In this document: positions 13,885 through 24,671 of the stretch, in pieces
Numbering within the stretch: the first letter of the stretch is position 1
Layout of the letters: each line of letters begins with the position of its first letter
Assembly: GCA_023653785.1 (NCBI GenBank)
Contig: JAMKCH010014103.1
Location: forward strand, 1 to 64,000
Length of the DNA: 64,000 nucleotides
From: Ophioderma brevispina
Lineage: Eukaryota > Echinodermata > Ophiuroidea > Amphilepidida > Ophiodermatidae
Direction: 5' to 3'
Notes under the pieces: model-generated
What the model saw: the letters and a program-made list of their open reading frames with translations, nothing else
Database searches by the model: none
Told to the model about the DNA's origin: nothing
Position numbers and translations under genes: made by a program

Positions 13885-14850
13885 CTTGCAGAGAGATGTT
13901 CCATTGTATGGGTTCTGTTCCACAACCACAGGTAAGTGTCCTGGAATGCTTCCAGTTAGCCCCTTTTGCAAGGAAAGCTTAGATCGGCTGATTCTATATA
14001 GTGATCCTTCTGTTGAAACATCGCAATTCAGTCCAATTGGAGTCAGCTCCGGTGGAAGATGCTAATGACGTCAATTACCAATAGAGTTACTGGTTGATAG
14101 CAAGTCTTTCTTTCCACACTGCCATCTCTAAGATCCTTAGTGACCGATTCAAGGGGTTGGACTGTGCTTAAGAAACTCTCTCTGGATTTAAGGGGGTGGC
14201 AGCTGGTCTCTGTCCAGACATAGGGTAATCACATTAGATAATTGACTAGCTATGCTCTTGCATGCTCGATAAACTATGAAAGATGTCTGATGGGTGCAAT
14301 TCCTGCTAAAATGAATACGTTATCCGTTGGTGTTTGACGAAGACATCTTATGATAAGCCGGCAGGAGGCCTTTAATGCTGAGTCAAGTTTATTGCCATGG
14401 GTTGATCTTTCCCATACAGCCATTGTTGGCTCCACATGGGCAGACCAAGATATGTTCCACCATTGTCCGTGGTGCTGTTCCACAAAGGTTGTGTCCTGAT
14501 CTGCTTCAGGTAGCCTCACTTTCAGCAAGGAAACCCGTAGCTCTGCCAATTCTGGTTCTCAATCTGTTGCGCATCGCGCCTTTCAGCCCATGGGGAGTCA
14601 CTCCAAGGTGAGATTCTCCCAGGTTAAATACCAGTAGATGTTACTCCGTTCCTTAAACTACTTAGAGACTGTTTAAAGAGGTTGTACTTTGCTGAAGAAA
14701 CTACTCGTCTGGATTTAAGGCGGTTTGGTAGAAGTCTCTGTCCGGACATAGTGTGCGTCACATTAGATACTTGGCCTATCTCTGCATGGCTCGCTACACT
14801 ACTGTGGGCAATTCTGCTAGGATGTATCGTTCTCCGTTGATGTTATTGCG
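13885..14850 (-). pseudogene. Two tandem remnants of a LINE ORF2 C-terminus
   Basis: Read on the minus strand, 14290-14420 encodes an open stretch containing LDSALKASCRLI, CLRQTPTDN and LAGIAP. This matches the pattern after the reverse transcriptase core in many non-LTR retrotransposons (CLRPTP then LAGIAP). Further along, frame-shifted, are KSRESFL-like and CGCG-type pieces resembling the C-terminal Cys/His knuckle. In a second copy upstream in the minus direction (about 14400-14850) the knuckle reads CGTAPRTMVEHILVCP. Both copies are 5'-truncated and frameshifted, hence dead. A third copy lies at 35990-36480. Confidence 0.6.
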
Positions 14851-15779
14851 TGCATCATCCTATTACACGCTCGTCGTCTTCTTGATGTGGGTTTATAAGA
14901 AAGAGTGCCGGTCCCACTCCTAGTTAAAGAGGGTTAGCGCAGTGCTCCAGGGGTGTTCCAGACCGTGTTACGTTAAGCGACTTTTGGCTCCACGTTGCGT
15001 AGATGGACAGCACACACCTTGGTCTTGGCACGGATTTGCACGTAGGTGGTTTCCTCGTACTAATTAGGAGTTCATCAAATCTTTGGAGAGGTCTCTTTTT
15101 CAACAGTGTGAAGTCGCATCTTGTATAACGCTAATCAGATCAAAAAAAAAAAAAAAAAAGTCTGCTATCAGATAAACTACAGGTTCCTGCACTCTTATGG
15201 GTCGGTAGTATAGATGTTGAACAGGAGAGGTGCAGCACACTCCCTTGTGGTAGATCATTCTTTTAGACTACTTCATCAGCTCTTCTTTTCAGCTCTTCTT
15301 CGCTCCTGCTGAACAAAGAACATCCTGTTTGCAAGTTTCAACAGCTATTGGTGGAGTAGTCTTCAGAGGACTAGAGTGGCAAATACTTGTACTGAGAACT
15401 TTGTGAGTTGGTCCAATAGTTATGTATATGTGTATGTCTGTATTGTTTCGAGATAACAGATTGATAAGCGATATTGCTAAATGATGGCAAAAATGGTAAT
15501 TCATGGGCAATTTGTGGTCATAAAATATTGAAATAAATACTGAAACACACTATAAATAACATTGCCAGATTGGACTCACAGATATCTGTATCAAAAATAA
15601 TGGTGTAAAACTACTATAAATGTGAGGTAGTATTATTCTTTATTGTCAGATCTATAGCATTTCCTTTCCCCATAAACTCAAAGAAAGGGTCCCCTCTATT
15701 ATTTTTTTTTGTCCTGGTGGTCTTAAGGTCATTAGGGATTAACTAGTAATTTCAATGCAATTAGATTTAAACACTTAAC
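14851..15779. other. Intergenic, no gene recognised
   Basis: Contains an 18-bp A-run at 15142-15159. Otherwise no identifiable feature. Confidence 0.45.
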
Positions 15780-16410
15780 TGAACGCCCATGATTGAAAAC
15801 TGGCCCCCATTTAAAAGCAACTAAGTGCTGAAATTTGTACAATGGCGGTTATTTAAGATATATGCAAATAAGGTTATTACATAGTGGCCAGATTCATGTT
15901 GATGTTTTTTTAATCAAACACCTCATTTAGCAGTGTGGAGCCTAAAATATTTTCTTCAAGCGAGTCCTGGATATAGCCAAACTATTTTGTCGCATTTCAT
16001 GGGCACCATTTGTTATTCAAATTACTTGCTTACGTTTCACCTTGGAAGTCTTGCATAGATACATGTTTCTAGTTATATGTGAGCAATAGTGTATTATAAC
16101 TTTAGAGTAAAGATTGATGCCTATACCATGAAATGTGGAAGTCAAATTGTGCTAAAAACTTACGCAAATGGCGGCCATTTTTGATTTATGCAAATTATAG
16201 TTTAATTAGACTGCATATATTTGACTTCTGGTGGTTGTTCCATTTCACTACATCTCATTTTAACATGTTTTTACCAAAATATCCTTCTACAGGCACAACG
16301 GTATGGCCGAAACCAGTTATGGAGCAACTTGAATGGCGGCCATTTTTGTTTTTGCAATTAGCACTTAAGCTACTACTTTGGAAAGTCTATCATGCATAAC
16401 TTATTAGGTG
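15780..16410. repeat. Repeat array with GGCCGCCATT motifs (inverted arm)
   Basis: The reverse complement of this stretch follows the order of 10955-11400: a TGCATGATA...CCAAAGTAGTAG lead, then ATGGCCGCCATT, a CCATAACT tract, a GAAGGAT tract, an ATTAAACT tract, a second ATGGCCGCCATT and a CAAGACTTC tract. The two arms are about 60-75% alike by eye and enclose roughly 4.5 kb, including the LINE remnants. Confidence 0.55.
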
Positions 16411-16519
16411 AGGTGTCTTAACAAGTTGGTTGTACTCTCGTTTTGCCACTCTATAGGGTCCCCATATGCCAAATAGCACCTCGTGGCCCAAGCACTACCT
16501 CTCCCGACCATTAAAATTA

Positions 16520-17336
16520 CAATCACTGCAGCAATAACCAGCTTTATCTGTCTTCTATAGGCTGGATCGAGCCAATTTGGTCTTATTTTTTAGCATTTTT
16601 GGACAAAATTTGACCTTTGACCCCCTTAACGACTTTGAAAATATAAAAAAAACATTGTATACACAGAAAAAATGCATTTTTCCAGTGTCCAATAAAAATT
16701 TCAAGCTATAGCTTAGTTTTTAAGTAATTTTTTTTTAAATTATTTTATTTAGTTAAAACCGAAGTGACCTTTAATGACGTTCGACCCACCAAACAAAAAT
16801 ACCTTGCAATATTGGGTAAATAGAAGCATATCTGAGGTATGTCACTCTACTATGTTTTGGATTTAATATTTAAAAAATTGAATATTTTCGAAGATTTTTG
16901 GTTTTTGACCGACGTGCCCCCCTTTATATGACCCTTTGGATCCCCAAACTGTGACAACCCGAAGACCCTGGGTTGGTAAGAACACATGTGCGCTAACAAC
17001 GTCTCTCTGCTATGTAATTTGTAAGGACAGCATTTTTTGAATATTTAACATTTTCGGCTTTCGACGTCACTCTGGTAATGCACTTTTTTAAGAGCGATTT
17101 AAAATATTTTCACAATTATGGCTTTCAGACCGGAAATTACCCCTTATTGACCTTTGGACTTTTATCCCTGAACACCTATATGAGTCATGGGTCCAGTGGT
17201 TCCTCTAATTAATGTGCATCACTGTAGCAATGACGAGCTTTATCTCTTCTATAGGCTGAGATAAAGCCAATTTGATGTTATTTTTAGCATTGTTTGACAC
17301 AATTGACCGTTTGACCACCTTAACACTTCAGGACCA
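16520..17336. repeat. Pair of 120-bp direct repeats
   Basis: About 16525-16640 and 17215-17330 share the same order of words: CACTGCAGCAAT/CACTGTAGCAAT, GAGCTTTATCT, TCTTCTATAGGCTG, TTTTTAGCATT and GACC...CTTAAC. The DNA between them contains several TTTGACC stretches and no gene. Confidence 0.5.
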
Positions 17337-17520
17337 AAGGGGGGGGGGGGGTAGTCATAGGAACCATAAACATTTGTTTTTGCGCGGCCTTTAATTGGTG
17401 GGATTTTTCGCGAATTCTTTTAAGGGTCTGGCTTTATATATGGGTCTCTACCCCTCTCCCTACCATCCCTCCCCTACTCTTAGCCCCCTCCACTCTCCCC
17501 CCCCTCCTCCTCCTCCCCAG

Positions 17521-17847
17521 CTCATTTACATATTTGCTCTGACTCATTACTGAAGGGTGATTTTCTACCAGATCCCAATATCCAAATTTGATGAAACTTG
17601 GTATGTGGGTAGTGGTGGATGCAAGTAATACACGTGCATTGTGTCATCATTCATGCGTATTAATGAGCTCATTGCATAGTTGCTCTGATTGGCTCATTAC
17701 TAAAAGAACGATATTCCACCAGATCCCAATATCCAAATTTGACAGAATCTGGTATGTGGGTAGTGGTGCATGCAAGTAATATCCATACACTGTGATCATT
17801 ACTTATGCATATTAATGAGCTCATTTGCATATTTGCTCTGATTACAC
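17521..17847. repeat. Tandem repeat, about 150-bp unit, 2.2 copies
   Basis: Unit 1 is 17521-17667, unit 2 is 17668-17819, followed by a partial third. Each begins with CTCATT(T)(G/A)CATA.TTGCTCTG, then CCAGATCCCAATATCCAAAT and TATGTGGGTAGTGGTG, and ends with ATTAATGAG. The ATTTGCAT-like start resembles an octamer motif. No coding potential. Confidence 0.8.
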
Positions 17848-18084
17848 ATCATGGTACTAAGTGCAACATTCCTCCTGCTTCATGAATACTATGCTGGTAT
17901 ATGTTCCATTCTGTCTGAGAATTAAATCCACCAACTACAGTCCCCACTAGTTGGAAGTTTTAATTTCCAGTATTTTTTAAATGTGCAAAACTGCAAGATT
18001 AAACAAACTATGCAGAAAGAACTTAGCGAGTTAAAGCAAACAACCATGGAAGGCAGAGTTGAATATAATATTAAGCAATCACTC

Positions 18085-18430
18085 TTAAAGGTGCATTTCG
18101 TGATTCCAACACTTTCTGTTTTATTAATTGTTCACTAGATATCCTTGAGAAAATCTTATTCACAACTTTTGAGTTGATCCCGACCTTGCGGTTTTGTGTT
18201 ATGAGCAAATGCTTGTTTCCCACGGTCCCATAGGCCACTATGCTATAATTTCTGTCCGTTTACGGACAGAAAATACAAAATTGCGAATTTCTTACAGATA
18301 CGACCGAATTTGCATGTAAGATTAGGTACACATGGATAACTAATGTTAACGGTTCAAATGATATAAAAATCTCAATTTCTTTGAGGCAAGTCGGGGGGAC
18401 GAGGCTGTGGATCACGAAATGCCCCTTTAA
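18085..18430. mobile_element. TTAA-flanked MITE, piggyBac-like
   Basis: The left end reads TTAAAGGTGCATTTCGTGAT; the right end, reverse-complemented, reads TTAAAGGGGCATTTCGTGAT. The only mismatch is T/G. The TTAA tetranucleotide at both ends is the target duplication of piggyBac-type elements. The interior holds the palindrome CTGTCCGTTTACGGACAG at 18254-18271. It is non-coding and so depends on a transposase elsewhere. Confidence 0.75.
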
Positions 18431-18904
18431 TATTTTGCTTTCCTAGGTAGATTCTGCTTACCTAGGAATAGTCAAGACGAGTCAAGACGGTGGCTATTGT
18501 GCAAAGCTTTCTTTTTTTAGTATACGGGATTTATTTTTAATTTGTTCAAAGACATCTAAAGCATTTTTATCTATAAGGAAAGGAAGCCTGCCACTGCATT
18601 GCTTAATTCTTGTTGGTCATGTGACCGCAGGAGGTATTGTAACTCGAATCCTGGATTTGATGTGGATGGACTCTCTTCCTCGTCCCTTCTTCCCCTGCAA
18701 AAGTACGCAATCCTACGCTCCAAAACTTAAACATCGAGTCTTTGTCAAATACGGCACCAGGGGCGAAAGTGTAGACCAATACGCGCGAACAGCTATTCAA
18801 TATTTTCTATTTCAATCGTTGCCTCTCATGTTTTCATTGGCAATCTTTAACCCAAGATGAAGGAAATATACGTCTGGCGTGGAGATCGAAACACACAATT
18901 GCAG

Positions 18905-19438
18905 ATTACAAGGAGAGGCCACAGGCACAAGCCACGCAATTCGAGCTGGGAGGACATCGCCTTGTTTGTAATTATGGAAGAAAAGAGATAAGAGGAAGCA
19001 AATAGACCCACTTTGAACGATCTATCTGACGCCCATACCTTAAGCAATTGTTATTCATATTCTCTCAGTGGCCCTTCGAGGATAATCCTAATCAGGATTT
19101 CTCCCTTTTGAGAAAATTCTCAGTTCGTTCCTGGTTTTCTCATTGCGTAAAGAGTCCGGGTCATCGGGAATCAGCGAATCAGCCCGAGATGAATGCTGCG
19201 AAGTAAAGACTCAAACATATGTCGACTTCCATGGAAACCGATCAACTGACCGACTTCCACAATCCGATTTTAATCTGTTTATCCATTTACCCGCACAAAA
19301 GGAACGGATTCAACAGCGAACCTTTGATCATAATCCCTCTGCCGCAATAGATGATCGGCGAGCAATCATGACTGCAGAATTTTTTGAAAACTCTATGCCC
19401 GAACACGTAAAAGTGTAGAAGTATTGTATATTACCACA
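18905..19438. repeat. 0.54-kb direct repeat, copy 1
   Basis: Nearly the same sequence returns at 19683-20242, starting at CCACAGGCACAAGCCACGCA and ending at GTATTGTATATTACCACAT. Differences include small indels and a roughly 35-bp insertion in copy 2 near 20019-20055. An open frame (19143-19418) ends inside the repeat but shows no recognisable domain. Confidence 0.85.
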
Positions 19439-19459
19439 TTTTTTTTTTTTTTTTTTTTT
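19438..19459. repeat. T-run between duplicated segments
   Basis: An uninterrupted run of about 22 T separates copy 1 of the 0.54-kb repeat from the LINE C-terminus. Confidence 0.9.
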
Positions 19460-19461
19460 GC

Positions 19462-19605
19462 CACAGGTTTTCATTCATACCTAGAACTATCCGTGAATGG
19501 AATGATCTTCCACCAGATATAGTATCAATTCCGGACCTGAACAAATTCAAAGAAGCTGTCACGCACCATCTTCGCAGCAAAGAAAAGGAAAACTCAAGCA
19601 ACTAA
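19462..19605 (+). pseudogene. CR1/jockey-like LINE C-terminal remnant
   Basis: The plus strand encodes an open stretch that includes IPRTIREWNDLPPDIV, then LNKFKEAVTHHL, and stops at TAA. The R-T-I-R-x-W-N-x-L-P-x-x-V pattern followed by F-K is the usual last segment of reverse-transcriptase ORFs in CR1 and related non-LTR elements. Everything upstream of the segment is missing: the sequence is preceded by a T-run and unrelated DNA. It is a 5'-truncated relic. Stop codons lie in the same frame immediately downstream, as expected for the natural end of the ORF. Confidence 0.75.
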
Positions 19606-19682
19606 AACCACCCTTCGCACACCCATATTCTTCTCGTTTGGCTCATTTTTGAGCGTTGAGAATATTGCTCCAGATCCAGAGC

Positions 19683-20242
19683 GCCCACAGGCACAAGCCA
19701 CGCAATCCGAGCTGGGAGGACATCGCCTTTTTGTAATACCATGGAAGAAAGCGATAAGAAAAAAGCACATCGACCCACTTTTGAACGATCTATCTGCCGC
19801 CCATACCGGTAATTGCAATTGTTATTCATATTCTCTCAAGTGGTCCTTCCGAGGATAATCCTAATCAGGATTTCTCCCTCGAGAAAATTCTCAGTTCGTT
19901 CTTGTTTCTTCATTGCGTAAAGATTCCGGGTCATCGGGAATCATCGAATCAGCACGAGATGAATGCTGCGAAGTAAATACTCAAACATATGTCGGCTTCC
20001 ATGGAAACCGATCAACACGCCCGGGGGTACTACTGTATAGAAGGAACCACAACGACTTCCACAATCCGATTTTAATCTGTTTATCCATTTACCCGCACAA
20101 AAGGAACGGATTCAACAGCGAACCTTTGATCATAATCCCTCTGCCGCAATAGATGATCGGCGAGCAATCATGACTGTAGAATTTTTTGAAAACTCTATGC
20201 CCGAACACGTAAAAGTGTAGAAGTATTGTATATTACCACATG
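19683..20242. repeat. 0.54-kb direct repeat, copy 2
   Basis: Second copy of 18905-19438. The duplicated block brackets the LINE tail, so the segment was duplicated around, or together with, that insertion. Confidence 0.85.
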
Positions 20243-20752
20243 TTCCGGCTGTCTCCGGTGTGTATTTGTTGTTGTTGTCGTTATATAAGAAGTTAATGTA
20301 CGTCGTTATGAATTCAGCTTTACTGCCCAAGACTGCCCAGTATGAAAAATAAAGGATGAAAGTTTGACTAAACTTGAAAGTTGGACCCGGGGGCCGTCTT
20401 GGATTTTCGTTGGGCACCCATGCTCGTTCCAGGGGTTCTGGAAGTGACCTCTAACGGGAGCAATTTTCAGTTAAAATATACCCGGCCCCTAATTGGACCA
20501 GCTTTGGTGAAATTATACTAGTTTTCAGTGAAAATATACACCTAACGGTACAGCAGTAATATGACATCCTTACTGTGCTTTTTAAAATATATTTTCCACT
20601 AGTATTATCCCAGCTTACACTAATATAAACATCTTTACTTGTATGCAAAATATTTTTATTAATAATTATAGCAATTAATTTTTTCACTGCAATACATTAT
20701 TTACATAATTATTTATCATATTGTTTTTGCTGTAGGCTTATATTCTATGATG
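20243..20752. other. Intergenic, no gene recognised
   Basis: No domain-bearing open frame or clear repeat was seen. Confidence 0.45.
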
Positions 20753-21160
20753 AAAAAATACATCGGTCCTCGGACCGCATGTGTCGCCTGCCGTCGCGGT
20801 TTGTATATGATAGGCCTCATATGACCTTTGACCTCATCAACAAATGAGGGATCTAATGTTGCACCTATGACTCAAATTTGGTTCCAATTGAACTTCAACT
20901 TTTCAACTGAGGTCAATTTTACATTTTAGCCAACCTTACAACTTGACCTAACATGACCTTTGACCTTGGTATTTGACCTTTGACCTCAACAACAAATGAG
21001 GGATCTCGTGTTGCATCTAGGACTCAAGTTTGGTTTAAATCCATCAAAGTATGCAGATATTACAGGCAAATGTTAACCCTTTTTTCACATCAACAACATA
21101 CATCAACAATAGTGGACAAAGTGATCCCTATGTGTCTTCCTGCCTTAAGGCAGGCGACCT
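20753..21160. mobile_element. MITE with TGACCTTTGACCT sites, copy 1
   Basis: Begins near CGGTCCTCGGACCGC and GTCGCCTGCC and ends with GGCAGGCGAC (about 21150-21159), so a short terminal inverted repeat is visible. The interior carries repeated TGACCT words, including ATGACCTTTGACCT and TTGACCTTTGACCT. A spacing of one base between two half-sites is the DR1 arrangement recognised by nuclear receptors such as RXR or HNF4 partners. Other copies are at 35218-35588 and 50829-51250. Confidence 0.65.
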
Positions 21161-21233
21161 CAAGATGGGACTTGTATTTACCGGTATGAATGAAACCTTA
21201 CAGACTTTTCAAAATATTATTTCAAGATTATCG

Positions 21234-22441
21234 CTATAATGCATTGGCGTTGTGAGACATTTTTCTCTCTCTCTGCTCTATAATGGTTGAGTTTGCATAA
21301 TCGACTCTTTCACTGATCTTCTCACGCTCAGAGTGAAAATGGTTTTCTTTGATGGAGTCTGATCTAGAAGTGTTAGTCGTTGATTCGTTAATGGCAATTA
21401 TCTCATCAATTGAATGATAAAACCTGGAGAAAGTTGATTGTTGGGACTTTACTGAGTAGTTACGCGTGCAGTTACTACGGCTAGCCAAAGGGTTGATCTG
21501 CATTTCCATCGGTCGCACATATTCGCCATCATCTGGAATAGATGGTGGAGCGGGCCTTCGAGATATATTGCTTTGGCGATCACCAGTATTATCTTCCAGA
21601 TTTGTACGGGAGCACGTAATATGGCGTGAAATGAAAAAGGCAATTAATACCAAAGACAGTATGCCAGAGAAGCTTACACATGTCACTAAAGCATATAGAA
21701 GCCTATCTGGTGACTGATTTTGTATCTGCCGTTGAAGAGGAGTAATGTAACAAGTCCTCCTTTCATCTGAAGTGTCTTCAGTGCACACAAATTGGACATC
21801 GTAGTCATCTTCTGTCAAAACGTGTTCTATAACCGATGTTGTTCTCGAAGGATATAGTGGAACTTTTGCAACTGAATTCTCTTTTAATAATTGCCATCGC
21901 AACTGAACGCTTAAATCTGTGCTGTATGATATGCATGATAACGTTATCGTATCACCGATGTGGACGGGTAAAGCATGATGCAGAAAGCATTCAGGGGATG
22001 TTTGGACAACGTGCAAAGTTGCTTGTCTCGAGTACTCCCTTTCAGTTCCGTCCCAATTTGACATGCATAGGAGGCTGAATCTGCAAGAGATACATTATAA
22101 ATGCACAGATGAAATTCGCCAACAGAATGATTGCCAATGATATCATATCTTTCCAGTTGGTCCCGTAAGTGATATTTAGGTAATATGATATCATCATTCC
22201 GACTGATTGGTCTGGAGGCATTCATATTCCACCAGTAAACAGACACATCTTCTAGGTTACCATTGACGGTACATCGTAAAGTCGGTGATTCTCCTATTAA
22301 CACTGACGTGCTGGTCGGCTGTTCTTGGAAAGTGGCTAGTTCAACACAAGTTACCCAGGATAGAGTAGTCAGTATCAGGCAATAGTTTTCAATGATCGCA
22401 CGTTGCATATTTGATGCTACTTCACTAGCATTGCATTTCAA
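21234..22441 (-). pseudogene. Two-Ig-domain transmembrane receptor, split by a frameshift
   Basis: Read 22441 to 21234. The first frame (first Met at 22441, alternative Met at 22408) encodes a signal peptide (CLILTTLSWVTCVELA) and a V-type Ig domain with Cys57, Trp70/71 and Cys127 in a SLADSASYAC context. Reading then slips. The second frame (from 22064) supplies the end of this domain (NWDGTERE...LHVVQ), a second Ig domain (Cys44, Trp57, Cys94 of that frame, plus an extra Cys26/Cys105 pair), a membrane segment (about 122-147) and a tail. The tail has YxxI (FYHSI) and YxN (DYANS) motifs. One missing base in the A-run at 22057-22059 explains the break, because its length then fits the paralogue at 58978-60585. 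It could be a decayed gene, a polymorphism or a base-calling error. No intron is needed. Confidence 0.8.
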
Positions 22442-23024
22442 TAGAAACGAATTTTGTTTATCTATAATATAATGCCCTGCTTCACGTCAAGAATTTACAA
22501 TACCTTTATTGCTGTTTTGCTACAATCTTGCAATAAATAGTTGTTTAGTATGAACACGCCCCATACGGATATGCGCCACAAATGTTGACGTTCAAAGTTA
22601 GAAACTGAATATAAAACGGTGGTTTCAAAACCATTGTTTTTGCTCAAATATTTGTTTAATATTACCTAAGTAGACACAATATTAGAGCTTTTAAGCAAAA
22701 CCAGAGTACAACCAACATGCGCATAGAAAGTCCTTCTTTTCCTTTCGGAACTAATTTACTTTTATTATGTTTTCGTGATTTATTGACTCAATAGATATAT
22801 TCTGTAGTACTCTCGTTATGCCGATGCATTGATCTGTCGATCTGTGATCTATGGATAAACGGACATAAAGAGTGTGAAAAATTCTTATTAAAGGTATATC
22901 GCCGTCATTTTGGTCATTTTCCCAACTTGAACCACTTAAAATCACTTTTGTGAAAAAAAAATGAAAAGGTATTATTTGACAAACTTGTTCTGAATGATCC
23001 TTGGGAAGTGATTCACCTATTAGT
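22442..23024. other. Upstream flank of the frameshifted Ig gene
   Basis: A possible TATA-like word on the minus strand (TATATTATAG, near 22463-22472) sits shortly upstream of the first Met. This is weak evidence. Nothing else was recognised. Confidence 0.35.
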
Positions 23025-23860
23025 CTGGGAGCTAGCAGACATTTTGTGAAACATCTCGAGTACAAAAGGTATGAATGGTTAATTATGTAGACAGCCTGAC
23101 AGGAACCCCTGAAACATGATTCTTAAGTGCTGCAAATGCGGTACTAAGGAGGGGCCTACACAAACATTGTACAGGGGTCAAGTTTTTAAATTAAAATACC
23201 TCATTCAGAGGTATGGGCTAAAAACAGCAAAAATCAATCAAAAGGGTCAATTTCAGTTTTACAGGGGTCAACTTTTAAAGATGCTTCGATTTGGATACAA
23301 AATGATTCAAATTATTGATGGAGCTCATAGGATTAAAATAAGGAATAGTTTTAAGTGTCTCAAATGCTTAGTTACCAAAGTCAATTCAAGCCCCTTTGAA
23401 TGCAATGGACTTTGACCTTCTGTGCCCCTACATTGGAAACTAAGCATTGAAGACAGTCAAAACTATTCCTTATTTGAATCCTATTAGCTCCACCAACAAT
23501 TTGCACCATTTTTATCCAAATCGGAGCAACTTTAAATTTTGACCCTGTACAACTGAAATTGACCCTTTTTATTGATTTTTGCTGTTTTTAACCTATAACT
23601 CTGAAAATTTAGGCTGTAGTTATTACAAACTATACCTTTTCTGACTCCTTATGGTTAGACACTTAACGTGGTATACTTTCAACATGATGGGATCAATTTA
23701 AAAATTTGACCCTGTACAATTTTTGTCTCCCCCCGCTTCATTATGGCACCATTTGCAGCACGTAAGAATTACGTTTCGTGGGTGACTGTCAGGCTGTCAA
23801 CATCTTTAATCACTCAAATCTTTTGTACTTGAGATGTTACAAACGTCTGCTAGCTCCCGG
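23025..23860. mobile_element. Foldback element with about 400-bp arms
   Basis: The left end CTGGGAGCTAGCAGAC matches the reverse complement of the right end (GTCTGCTAGCTCCCGG) at 15 of 16 bases. The inverted similarity continues inward for most of the element: GAGTACAAAAG, CAGCCTGACAG, GTGCTGCAAATG and ACAGGGGTCAA / TTGACCCTGT appear in both arms. The only sizeable open frame (23116-23415) lies in one arm and has no recognised domain. A non-autonomous foldback transposon is the best reading. Confidence 0.75.
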
Positions 23861-24009
23861 GTTAAATCCCTAAATGCCATTTTCCCCACTTTTCAAAAAT
23901 CACGGAGCGGACCCTTTGCCTTGTGTTTTGGGTGAGATTGTTCCAAGATCTTACAAGAGAAATTGCGCCACCTCCCTTTTTTGCGGTGATCGTCAGGTTC
24001 GAAGTCATT

Positions 24010-24266
24010 TTCCCTCTAGGGAAGTAAGGGATATAGAGTGTTATGCGACAAGAAATCAAAGTCATCCACGGTCATTCTGGGGTCATAAAAAATCATCAAA
24101 ACGCTTCTTTGTCTACTGAAATGTAGGAATTCATCAATGTTGTTACCCCCATAGAGTTACCAGGACTGTTGACAGATTAAAGCTAACCTATGGGCGTTTT
24201 AAGACCCTAAATAATGCTCAAAGTGCTGCTTCATCTACAGATTAGTATTCATCGGAGTAATGCTTA
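24010..24266. repeat. 257-bp near-identical direct repeat, copy 1
   Basis: Identical to 24415-24671 at a constant offset of 405 bp except for one base seen by eye (ATTCATCGG here, ATTCACCGG there). Such identity is far above that of other repeats in the window. Confidence 0.95.
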
Positions 24267-24414
24267 ATTTATTTTATTTCCATATACATATATACAATAC
24301 ATCAATAACATTAAAAAGCAATTTATATACATAACAGAAACAATGGAGGAAAAGTCCAGAAGGCCAATAAGGCCCGAAAATAGACTTCCCTGAAAATTTT
24401 TTTTTTTTTTTTTT
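24267..24414 (-). mobile_element. Short insert with T-run between duplicates
   Basis: About 148 bp. On the minus strand it starts with an A-run of about 20, then CAGGGAAGTC, GGCCTTATTGGCC, and ends in AAATAAAATAAAT. This resembles the 3' part of a retroposon with a poly(A) signal, but the A-run lies at the opposite end. No protein is encoded. Confidence 0.45.
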
Positions 24415-24671
24415 TTCCCTCTAGGGAAGTAAGGGATATAGAGTGTTATGCGACAAGAAATCAAAGTCATCCACGGTCATTCTGGGGTCATAAAAAATCA
24501 TCAAAACGCTTCTTTGTCTACTGAAATGTAGGAATTCATCAATGTTGTTACCCCCATAGAGTTACCAGGACTGTTGACAGATTAAAGCTAACCTATGGGC
24601 GTTTTAAGACCCTAAATAATGCTCAAAGTGCTGCTTCATCTACAGATTAGTATTCACCGGAGTAATGCTTA
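24415..24671. repeat. 257-bp near-identical direct repeat, copy 2
   Basis: Second copy of 24010-24266. The pair may be a recent duplication, a tandem duplication later separated by an insertion, or an assembly artefact. Confidence 0.95.

Noticed and set aside
19143..19418. 91-codon open frame in the 0.54-kb repeat
   Set aside because: The frame is not kept through copy 2, where an insertion disrupts it; no domain.
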